From: Bacteroidota bacterium | GTDB lineage: Bacteria; Bacteroidota; Bacteroidia; NS11-12g; UBA955 | DNA: 5,052 bases | Reading direction: 5' to 3' | Assembly (NCBI GenBank): GCA_030836345.1 | Contig: JAURQA010000197.1 | Span: 1-5,052, forward strand | Shown here: one piece after another, positions 1 through 5,052 of the stretch | Numbering within the stretch: the first letter of the stretch is position 1 | Layout of the letters: each line of letters opens with the position of its first letter | Made by a program: the position numbers and the translations under genes | Notes under the pieces: generated by a model | The model's database searches: none | The model's input: the letters and a program-made list of their open reading frames with translations, nothing else | Told to the model about the DNA's origin: nothing

Positions 1-1134
1 AATCAATCTGCCGCAGAGTATAGATACGAAGATGCAGAGCGATATAAGAATCGTTTAGGCCTTTTAGAGAATTACAAACATAAAAGTACCATTGTAAGCC
101 ATACTATAGGTAATATCGAGGTATTTGGAATCAGTAGTACCGATAAGATTGCTTTTGTAAATTACATGCGTTTGAGTAATGGAATTATTGTTTCTACCAA
201 AAACTTAGAAGTTCGCAAACGTTTGGAAGAAAAAGATTCTGAAATACTTGAATATGCCATAGCCGAACTTCATGAGGCAGACTATAAAGAAATTGTAATT
301 CCATTCGAGATCAATTTGAAGCTCAAGGAGGTGGAATTCACGACCCCAAAAGCGGGCGATAAAAGAAAAGTATTGGATTTAAGCATAAAGAATGCCTTGT
401 TTTTTAAAAGAGAGAAAATAGGGCATTATGATAAATTAAATCCACAACATAAAACCGACCGATTAATGACTCAAATGAGAGAGGACCTTAAGTTAAGAGA
501 GCTGCCTATTCACATAGAGTGTTTCGATAATTCCAACCTACAGGGAACGAATCCGGTTAGCGCATGTGTTGTTTTTAGAAATGGCAAACCTTTCAAATCT
601 GATTATCGAATTTTTAATGTTAAAACAGTAGAGGGACCAGATGACTTTGCCACCATGAAAGAAGCACTCACCAGAAGATACAGTCGCTTACTCAAAGAAA
701 ATACCCCCTTGCCTCAACTCATCATTATAGATGGTGGAAAAGGGCAATTATCCTCAGCAGTAGAAGCACTTGGCGAATTGGAACTTTATGGAAAAATTGC
801 CGTTATTGGTATAGCTAAACGCCTGGAAGAAATTTATTATCCTGGAGATCCTTTGCCTTTATATATTGACAAAAAATCGGAGACGCTAAAAATAATCCAA
901 CAACTCCGGGATGAAGCCCATCGATACGGAATTACTAACCATAGAAATAAGCGACTTAAGGGAGCCTTAAAAACGGAGCTTACGCAAATACTAGGCATTG
1001 GCAAAGAAACTAGCGAGATGCTCTTGAGAGAGTTTAAAGGAGTGGGTAAAATAAAGAAAAGCTCTATTGAAGAAATGGCAAAAGTAATTGGCCAAGCCAA
1101 AGCTACTTTGGTCTATGATTATTTTAATCCTTAA
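1..1134 (+). CDS. uvrC: UvrABC system protein C (excinuclease subunit UvrC), 5'-truncated by window edge
   Basis: UvrC is the dual-incision nuclease of nucleotide excision repair; it acts in the cytoplasm on UvrB bound at damaged DNA. The frame is open from base 1, giving 377 visible residues against about 600 for the family. The N-terminal GIY-YIG nuclease, which makes the 3' incision, therefore lies outside the window, and the ATG at 166 is internal. Visible parts in order: a UVR (UvrB-binding) motif at residues 1-27 (AAEYRYEDAERYKNRL); the RNase H-like endonuclease domain that makes the 5' incision, about 140-310, with the expected acidic residues in FDNSN (D176) and IIIDGGKGQL (D244) and the conserved His in RDEAHRYGIT (H307); and a C-terminal (HhH)2 DNA-binding region at 327-377 containing LGIGKETSEMLL and IEEMAKVIGQAKA. 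All catalytic residues of the C-terminal half are present and no frameshift is visible. It converges on the next gene with about 65 bases between the stop codons. The identification is very secure. Confidence 0.97.
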   Translation, partial: NQSAAEYRYEDAERYKNRLGLLENYKHKSTIVSHTIGNIEVFGISSTDKIAFVNYMRLSNGIIVSTKNLEVRKRLEEKDSEILEYAIAELHEADYKEIVIPFEINLKLKEVEFTTPKAGDKRKVLDLSIKNALFFKREKIGHYDKLNPQHKTDRLMTQMREDLKLRELPIHIECFDNSNLQGTNPVSACVVFRNGKPFKSDYRIFNVKTVEGPDDFATMKEALTRRYSRLLKENTPLPQLIIIDGGKGQLSSAVEALGELELYGKIAVIGIAKRLEEIYYPGDPLPLYIDKKSETLKIIQQLRDEAHRYGITNHRNKRLKGALKTELTQILGIGKETSEMLLREFKGVGKIKKSSIEEMAKVIGQAKATLVYDYFNP

Positions 1135-1199
1135 TCACTTTTGATTTCTGGGATTTCCTCGCCTAAAAAGCATTTCAGATACCCCATGCAAAGCAGAAT

Positions 1200-2090
1200 C
1201 TAATTGGAAATCACCAATTTATTCGTGACCAATTCTAGGCCATTACTGATGGAGATATAGTACAGACCTTCTGCTATATCTTCTTTTCTAATCTCAAGCG
1301 TCTTCGTTTCAGCTACCATACTTTTTAAATATTGTCCGGTAGAGTTATAGATATCTATTTGCGGTTTAATTGCCAGCAAAGCAGGATTATCAATAGTAAT
1401 TTTTACGGTTTGACCATTGCTTGGGTTTGGCGAAATGCTCCAGATGATAGCTGGTGCTGAAACAATTTTTGCAGTATCCATATCCTTTTGTTCAAAATCA
1501 GGAGCACTTGCTGCACAGGGCATTTGAAATACATAAGCAGGGATAAGCACTTTTATCACCGAACCTACATCATAGTATGGCGCTACATTGCTTTCAAAAG
1601 CAATGTTATAAATCTCTAATACAATATCTCCCCTCTTATTAGGAACAAGCGCTGTATGAAATGCAGCCCAGTGCGCTGGAACGAGACTTGAGTAATTATA
1701 TACATCTGCGGTGGTCCCATCTGGGCAGGTAAGAGAAATATAATTATTTGAAGTGGTATAAGCTGAAATACCTCCAACAATGGCCACATTATCGCCATGA
1801 TCCTGATGGCTTCTAGGCCATGTCGTACATTTTAATTGACTCGATTCAAACTTTTGCCTATCTCCGTTTTCATCAACCCAATAATAGTCCATATCCTTAC
1901 AAGGATCGATATCATCCTCATACCAGCCTGTACTAAAAGAAATTAATTCTCCCTGCGCATTATATTTACATACTGTTACCTTTTTTTTGGTGTCTTCTTT
2001 TGCTGATAAGGGAGCGAAATAAGTCACTGCCAAGAGGGATAAGGTCATCATCCAACCTTGCTTTACTGCATTGATTTTATATTTTTTCAT
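1200..2090 (-). CDS. Secreted protein of unknown function with T9SS type A C-terminal sorting domain
   Basis: I do not recognise the central part of this 296-residue protein. The N-terminus is a signal peptide: basic MKKYKINAVK, a hydrophobic stretch (about 14-26, MMTLSLLAVTYFA) and a likely cut after PLSA at residue 30. Residues 31-210 are a unique region rich in Tyr, Trp and Asp with five cysteines (C41, C64, C88, C122, C192); an odd count leaves at least one unpaired. Residues 217-296 match the Por secretion system tail: WSISPNPSNG at 217-226, then IDIYNSTGQYLKS, a GLYYISIS strand and a final NKLVISN. In Bacteroidota this tail directs export across the outer membrane by the type IX system, usually with removal of the tail and surface attachment or release. 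No adhesive repeat or enzyme motif is visible, so the function is open. The ATG at 2090 is chosen because it gives a complete signal peptide; an alternative at M14 would lose the basic n-region. The gene appears monocistronic, with its own 203-base upstream spacer. Confidence 0.9.
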   Translation of the reverse strand: MKKYKINAVKQGWMMTLSLLAVTYFAPLSAKEDTKKKVTVCKYNAQGELISFSTGWYEDDIDPCKDMDYYWVDENGDRQKFESSQLKCTTWPRSHQDHGDNVAIVGGISAYTTSNNYISLTCPDGTTADVYNYSSLVPAHWAAFHTALVPNKRGDIVLEIYNIAFESNVAPYYDVGSVIKVLIPAYVFQMPCAASAPDFEQKDMDTAKIVSAPAIIWSISPNPSNGQTVKITIDNPALLAIKPQIDIYNSTGQYLKSMVAETKTLEIRKEDIAEGLYYISISNGLELVTNKLVISN

Positions 2091-2124
2091 ACGTCTTTAG
2101 ATTTAGTTGTAAGTCTCTAAAGAC
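2091..2124 (-). promoter_or_regulatory. Inverted repeat abutting the start codon of the T9SS-tailed protein gene
   Basis: A perfect 9-bp inverted repeat lies directly upstream of the ATG at 2090: GTCTTTAGA at 2093-2101 and TCTAAAGAC at 2116-2124 (+ strand), separated by 14 nt. Its proximal arm ends two bases before the start codon. In the mRNA it would fold into a hairpin that hides the only purine-rich stretch available as a ribosome site (AAAGAC). Alternatively it could be an operator overlapping a promoter, because the distal arm runs into a possible -7 box (2124-2131). The repeat is seen directly; any regulatory role is inference. Confidence 0.4.
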
Positions 2125-2154
2125 AAGAATAGAGTGGCCTTAATAAAAAGGAAA
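2124..2154 (-). promoter_or_regulatory. Possible Bacteroidota-type promoter for the T9SS-tailed protein gene
   Basis: On the minus strand, TATTCTTG (2131-2124) differs at one of the six fixed positions of the Bacteroidota -7 consensus TAnnTTTG. TTTC (2154-2151) lies 19 nt upstream where the -33 TTTG is expected, which is a usual spacing. Transcription would begin around 2117-2120, giving a leader of about 30 nt. A second, weaker candidate lies further up: TTTG at 2240-2237 and TAGGTTAA at 2213-2206, with a 23-nt spacer. Neither matches perfectly and such motifs are common by chance in AT-rich DNA. Confidence 0.25.
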
Positions 2155-2180
2155 GGCCTCAGGATAAAGAACCCCTTTTT
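2145..2180 (-). terminator. Possible intrinsic terminator of the etf-bfn-aminotransferase operon
   Basis: About 115 nt past the aminotransferase stop, the minus strand can pair AAAAAGG (2180-2174) with CCTTTTT (2151-2145). Two further G-C pairs (2172-2173 with 2155-2156) can form inside a small bulge, and the 3' arm runs into a T-rich end (CCTTTTTATT). The position fits the end of the operon. The stem is AT-rich with a long loop, so it is weak. The next minus-strand gene starts only 55 bases beyond, so some read-through is plausible. Confidence 0.3.
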
Positions 2181-2293
2181 AAGGATGATTTCATACCTTT
2201 ACGTTTTAACCTATCCGTTTAAACACATATTTAAAGCAAAAATTATATTTAGGAACTCCTCAATAGCAACTTAGTATAGGTGCTATGGACAAC

Positions 2294-3118
2294 CTACCCC
2301 AACAATTTCCCAAATAAGTTCTTGGAGACGTTGTTTTTAAATGGCTTGCCATTGTACTCCCTTACCCATTGTATTCCTTGAGTAGCATTGGTTAAAAAGA
2401 CTTCATCAGAAGTCGTTAAATGCAATTCAGTAATGGGTTGTTCATATACCTCATAGCCGTATTCTTTCGCAATATTCATGACCACTTTACGCATGACTCC
2501 ATTCACACAATACTCGCTAATAGGTGGCGTAACAATAGAATTTTTGTTATACAAAAAAACATTGCTGTGGTGTGCTTCTGCAATGCGCTGCTCCTGATTA
2601 AAAATCAAAGCAGCATCGGCATGGTTCTCTGCAGCATGAATTCCGGCCATTACATAGGTAAGGGAATTGCACGTTTTTAACATGCTCGTATAATTATTAT
2701 CCTTTACGAGCTCTTTAAAAGCACATAATTTTAATCCTCTTTCTGACCATGTATAAATGGGATGCTCATTCAATTCTAAAATAGCGATTGAATCATTTAC
2801 AGCTGGAGCATAATACCCTGGGCTTTCTCTGTAAATAGAGAGCCGCACACGGGCGGTCTTTAAACCCTCTGTTTCACATTTCTGAAGCAACAATAAACGT
2901 AAACTTCTTTCGGTTAACCATAAGGGTACTTTAATCTTTAGGAGTTTACTGCTTATTTGCAAACGCTCAAAATGCGAAGCTAAATGTAAAATAGCACCAT
3001 TATGTATAAGCATCGATTCAAAAAAACCGTCGCCATACTTATACAGGCGATTATGTAAACTAATTTGAGGTTTATTAGGTTCTACCCATTGATTTTCAAT
3101 AGCGTAGAAATCACTCAT
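2294..3118 (-). CDS. Class IV PLP-dependent aminotransferase (branched-chain aminotransferase / aminodeoxychorismate lyase-like)
   Basis: This is a fold-type IV pyridoxal-phosphate enzyme of 274 residues, the usual length for the family, and cytoplasmic (no signal peptide). The N-terminal small domain includes NRLYKYGDGFFES (23-35) and HFERL (49-53), whose Arg typically contacts the PLP phosphate. The C-terminal domain has the Schiff-base lysine K148 in SMLKTCNSLTYVMAG, the PLP-ring glutamate E181 in IAEAHHSNVF, and the phosphate-binding segments CVNGVMR (204-210) and FLTNATQGIQWV (241-252). All expected cofactor residues are present, so it should be active. Family members include branched-chain amino acid aminotransferase, D-amino acid aminotransferase and 4-amino-4-deoxychorismate lyase (PabC, folate synthesis). 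The sequence alone does not decide between them, so I give no gene symbol. In place of the common TSSN or GSSN after the glutamate it has HHSN. Its ATG shares one base with the stop of the upstream BFN gene (TAATG), which points to coupled translation. It is the last gene of the operon. Confidence 0.9.
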   Translation of the reverse strand: MSDFYAIENQWVEPNKPQISLHNRLYKYGDGFFESMLIHNGAILHLASHFERLQISSKLLKIKVPLWLTERSLRLLLLQKCETEGLKTARVRLSIYRESPGYYAPAVNDSIAILELNEHPIYTWSERGLKLCAFKELVKDNNYTSMLKTCNSLTYVMAGIHAAENHADAALIFNQEQRIAEAHHSNVFLYNKNSIVTPPISEYCVNGVMRKVVMNIAKEYGYEVYEQPITELHLTTSDEVFLTNATQGIQWVREYNGKPFKNNVSKNLFGKLLG

Positions 3119-3708
3119 TATTTACGTTTACTTATTTCATCACGAATCATAGCAGCCTTTGAGTAATCTTCTCTATTAATCGATTCCTGCAACATAATAT
3201 CTAATTGAGAAACGGTGTACTCGCTGAAGCCTTCAGTAGATGTACCGTCAGGGATGAGTTCATCAACCGATAAACGTCCGGGTTCATCTTCAGCCCCTTT
3301 TTTACCTTGTTGATTATAGGCCACTTCATCCATAATTTTATCTAAGGCAAAAATATCTACTTGGGCTTTCACTGCAAGGCAAATGGCGTCACTGGTTCTG
3401 CTATCCATCACTTTATTCTCTCCATTATGTATATAATGGATTTCAGAGTGAAAAATCCCTTCCTTAAAATCGTTAATAACAATCTTCTCGATAGTCACAT
3501 CAAGTTCAAGAAGGAAATTGAGCAATAAGTCATGGGTTAATGGCCTTTGGGTGGAAATACCCTCTAGCACTAAATTAATGGCTTGCGCTTCGTTGGTTCC
3601 GATAAGAATTGGCAAAATTCGTTGCTTCTCCTCATCAAATAAGGAAAGAGTATATGCCCCATGGGAATGGGCAGGGAACAGGGATTCTAAAACAAGCCTA
3701 ACTAACAC
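3118..3708 (-). CDS. Bifunctional nuclease domain (BFN/DUF151) protein with C-terminal UVR motif
   Basis: Residues 1-128 of this 196-residue protein form a BFN (DUF151) domain with its hallmark segments RILPILIG (30-37), EAQAI (40-44), RPLTHDLL (55-62) and MDSRTSDAICLAV (101-113). A hydrophilic linker (about 129-165) leads to a UVR motif at 167-196 (SQLDIMLQESINREDYSKAAMIRDEI), the element by which UvrB and UvrC contact each other and which also occurs in other proteins. BFN-family members have been reported to have DNase and RNase activity, but the physiological role in bacteria is unclear. The start is GTG at 3708. The frame is closed by an in-frame TAA at 3723-3721 and has no ATG in between, and GTG places the first strand (LVRLVLESL) where homologues begin. 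Only one base separates it from the etfA stop (TAG-T-GTG), so it is almost certainly translated from the etf transcript. Its stop overlaps the next ATG by one base. The domain call is secure; the function is not. Confidence 0.92.
   Translation of the reverse strand: MLVRLVLESLFPAHSHGAYTLSLFDEEKQRILPILIGTNEAQAINLVLEGISTQRPLTHDLLLNFLLELDVTIEKIVINDFKEGIFHSEIHYIHNGENKVMDSRTSDAICLAVKAQVDIFALDKIMDEVAYNQQGKKGAEDEPGRLSVDELIPDGTSTEGFSEYTVSQLDIMLQESINREDYSKAAMIRDEISKRK
3421..3440 (-). repeat. Perfect 8-bp inverted repeat with 4-nt loop inside the BFN gene
   Basis: TCCATTAT (3421-3428) and ATAATGGA (3433-3440) are exact reverse complements around a 4-nt loop, so the mRNA can form a compact hairpin in mid-gene. 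The segment encodes the beta-hairpin HYIHNGEN of the BFN domain, where the codons may simply happen to give symmetry. No function can be assigned. Confidence 0.5.
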
Positions 3709-3709
3709 A

Positions 3710-4639
3710 CTAATTATTTCTTAAAGCTTCCGTCAACTTAGGAATGACATCAAAGGCATCGCCTACAATTCCATAATCCGCAGCCTTAAAGAAAGGAGCT
3801 TCTGGATCCTTATTTATTACTACAATTGTTTTACTACTACTCACTCCAGCCAAATGCTGAATTGCTCCAGATATTCCAATGGCGATGTATAAGTTTGGCT
3901 TAATGGTTATACCCGTCTGGCCCACATGTTCACTATGGGGCCTCCATTCCATATCACTCACGGGTTTGCTACATGCAGTAGCAGCGTTTAATTCATCGGC
4001 TAGGTCTTCTACTAAGCCCCAGTTTTCAGGACCTTTCAAGCCTCGTCCGCCAGAAATAACCACTTCTGCCTCGGTTAAAGGAATCTTACCCGTTACTTTT
4101 TTAAGTTCTTTAAGAACCACGCGCCCTTCGGATATCGTTACATCCATTTCCTTTAGCGCTGCAGATTTATTATTATCAATAATATCGAAGCTATTTGGAG
4201 TTATAGCCAACACTTTTTTGGTTCCATTTAATTTTACTTGAGCAAATGCCTTTCCTGAATATACTCCTCTCGTAATTTCTCCTTCTGCATTGGGCAATGA
4301 AACAACATTAGTAGCTAAGGAAGCATTGAGTTGTCCCGCAATCTGCGGTGCAAGGTCTTTTCCGGCATAAGAGTTTGATATAACCACGGTATCTACATTT
4401 AGGGTAGATGCAACTTGGCTGATAACTGAAGACACTTTTTGCGCATCAAAATGTCCCATATCTGGTAAAGCAATCAAAGTGGACGCACCAATTTTGGCAA
4501 TAGCATCTATGCCTTCATGTTCTCCAATGCTTAACGCAGTAACTTCACCGGCATTCATTTGAGCAGCATAAGAGACCGCTTCTAGGCCTGCTTTTTTATA
4601 TTTCCCATCTTGGGTTTCTACAAATACTAATATCGCCAT
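3710..4639 (-). CDS. etfA: Electron transfer flavoprotein subunit alpha
   Basis: ETF-alpha carries most of the FAD site of the soluble ETF heterodimer, which shuttles electrons from acyl-CoA and other dehydrogenases to ETF:quinone oxidoreductase. At 309 residues it is full length for a bacterial ETF-alpha. The N-terminal alpha/beta domain (1 to about 185) begins MAILVFVET. The C-terminal FAD domain contains SGGRGLKGPENW (196-207), HVGQTG (238-243, whose Thr contacts flavin N5 in known ETFs), the signature LYIAIGISGAIQHLAG (250-265, with H262 near the flavin O2) and AADYGIVGD (286-294). At the position where human ETF has the flavin-contacting Arg (SRxxVD), this protein has K225 in ACSKPVSD, which from memory is common in Bacteroidota. 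The ATG at 4639 lies 3 nt after the etfB stop. There is no Shine-Dalgarno sequence, only an A-rich run. The bfn gene follows after one base. Confidence 0.97.
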   Translation of the reverse strand: MAILVFVETQDGKYKKAGLEAVSYAAQMNAGEVTALSIGEHEGIDAIAKIGASTLIALPDMGHFDAQKVSSVISQVASTLNVDTVVISNSYAGKDLAPQIAGQLNASLATNVVSLPNAEGEITRGVYSGKAFAQVKLNGTKKVLAITPNSFDIIDNNKSAALKEMDVTISEGRVVLKELKKVTGKIPLTEAEVVISGGRGLKGPENWGLVEDLADELNAATACSKPVSDMEWRPHSEHVGQTGITIKPNLYIAIGISGAIQHLAGVSSSKTIVVINKDPEAPFFKAADYGIVGDAFDVIPKLTEALRNN

Positions 4640-4642
4640 TTT

Positions 4643-5052
4643 TTAAATTATTTTTTCTGATTTTAACATTTCAACTAAAGCAGCTGGGTCATTTGCATCT
4701 ATCAATTTAACACCCTGTTTTGCCGGGGGTAAATCATACGTCTTATACTCTGATTGTTGAGTAACCTCAATGGCAGGAACCACATTTAAGGGTTTCATTC
4801 TAGCCTGCATTATGCTCTTCATGTTTGGGATGCGAGGCTCGCACAAATCTTTTTGCGCACTTACAACTAAAGGTAAAGTCACTTCAAGTTCCTCGCGTCC
4901 GCCATCTATATCATGCTCAATGGTTGCTTTCCCATCAGCCACTGCAATTTCTGTAACTACATTTACACTGGGCCAGTTAAGTTCAGCTCCCAAAAGACCG
5001 CAAACAGCACCGCCATTATAATCAATGCTTTCTCTACCCGTGATAACCATGT
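4643..5052 (-). CDS. etfB: Electron transfer flavoprotein subunit beta, 5'-truncated by window edge
   Basis: ETF-beta binds AMP, completes the ETF heterodimer and provides the loop that docks onto partner dehydrogenases. About 136 C-terminal residues are visible against about 245-250 for the family. The Met at 5050 is internal: the frame stays open to the edge and the sequence there, MVITGRESIDYNGGAV, is the mid-protein nucleotide-binding segment (VxTGxxSID) of ETF-beta. Downstream, counted from that Met, are the beta-strand pair around IEHDIDGGREELEVTLPLVV (44-63), the partner-recognition loop EPRIPNMKSIMQARMKPL (71-88) and a C-terminal tail (about 100-135) that in known structures wraps toward ETF-alpha. 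It stops 3 nt before etfA. Its promoter and true start are outside the window. The identification rests on these motifs and on the adjacent etfA. Confidence 0.95.
   Translation of the reverse strand, partial: MVITGRESIDYNGGAVCGLLGAELNWPSVNVVTEIAVADGKATIEHDIDGGREELEVTLPLVVSAQKDLCEPRIPNMKSIMQARMKPLNVVPAIEVTQQSEYKTYDLPPAKQGVKLIDANDPAALVEMLKSEKII

Noticed and set aside
837..1100. Open frame antisense to uvrC, and similar open frames opposite etfA, etfB, bfn and the aminotransferase gene.
   Set aside because: They are shadows of well-identified genes, with no recognisable domain, start context or independent support.
1202..1219. Small inverted repeat AATTGG / CCAATT with a 6-nt loop at the 3' end of the T9SS-tailed gene, considered as a shared terminator for the convergent genes.
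   Set aside because: It has only six AT-rich pairs, lies inside the coding region up to the stop codon and has no real T-tract on either side. No other stem in 1135-1199 exceeds about four pairs.
2202..2224. Near-direct repeat CGTTTTAAC / CGTTTAAAC spaced 14 bp apart in the spacer, considered as a tandem operator.
   Set aside because: It has two imperfect AT-rich copies only, with no third copy and no link to a firm promoter.
2235..2270. TATAAT (with TTGCTA 16 nt upstream) on the minus strand of the spacer, resembling an E. coli sigma-70 promoter.
   Set aside because: Bacteroidota primary sigma factors use TTTG / TAnnTTTG elements, so an E. coli-like match in AT-rich DNA carries little weight.
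2340..2353. Palindrome AATGGC-tt-GCCATT near the 3' end of the aminotransferase gene.
   Set aside because: The loop is too short, it is not followed by a T-tract and it is fully inside coding sequence; probably chance.

Overview
The window comes from an AT-rich genome of the phylum Bacteroidota. The strongest evidence is a secreted protein with a C-terminal type IX secretion (T9SS) sorting domain. UvrC and both electron transfer flavoprotein (ETF) subunits also read like Bacteroidota sequences from memory, and Shine-Dalgarno sites are weak or absent. I cannot fix the order or genus.

Layout: the left edge (1-1134, + strand) is the C-terminal 377 residues of the excinuclease subunit UvrC, from its UVR motif to its helix-hairpin-helix end. 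It converges, across only about 65 bases, on a minus-strand gene (1200-2090) for a 296-residue protein. That protein has a signal peptide, a central domain I do not recognise and a T9SS tail. A 203-base spacer (2091-2293) holds the leader of this gene and the likely end of the next transcript. The rest is a tightly packed minus-strand operon, read right to left: etfB (cut by the right edge), etfA, a bifunctional-nuclease-domain (BFN/DUF151) protein fused to a C-terminal UVR motif, and a class IV PLP-dependent aminotransferase. The gaps in this operon are 3 nt, 1 nt and a 1-nt overlap, so co-transcription and translational coupling are likely.

Function: ETF-beta and ETF-alpha form the FAD/AMP heterodimer that takes electrons from acyl-CoA and related dehydrogenases and passes them toward the quinone pool. 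The BFN-UVR protein and the aminotransferase ride on the same transcript, but nothing in the sequence shows a biochemical link to the ETF. UvrC is a separate nucleotide excision repair gene. The T9SS-tailed protein is an orphan secreted or surface protein.

I see no mobile element, CRISPR array, RNA gene or convincing new multi-gene system. The most open questions are the unassigned secreted protein with a hairpin at its start codon, the BFN-UVR fusion and the substrate of the aminotransferase.
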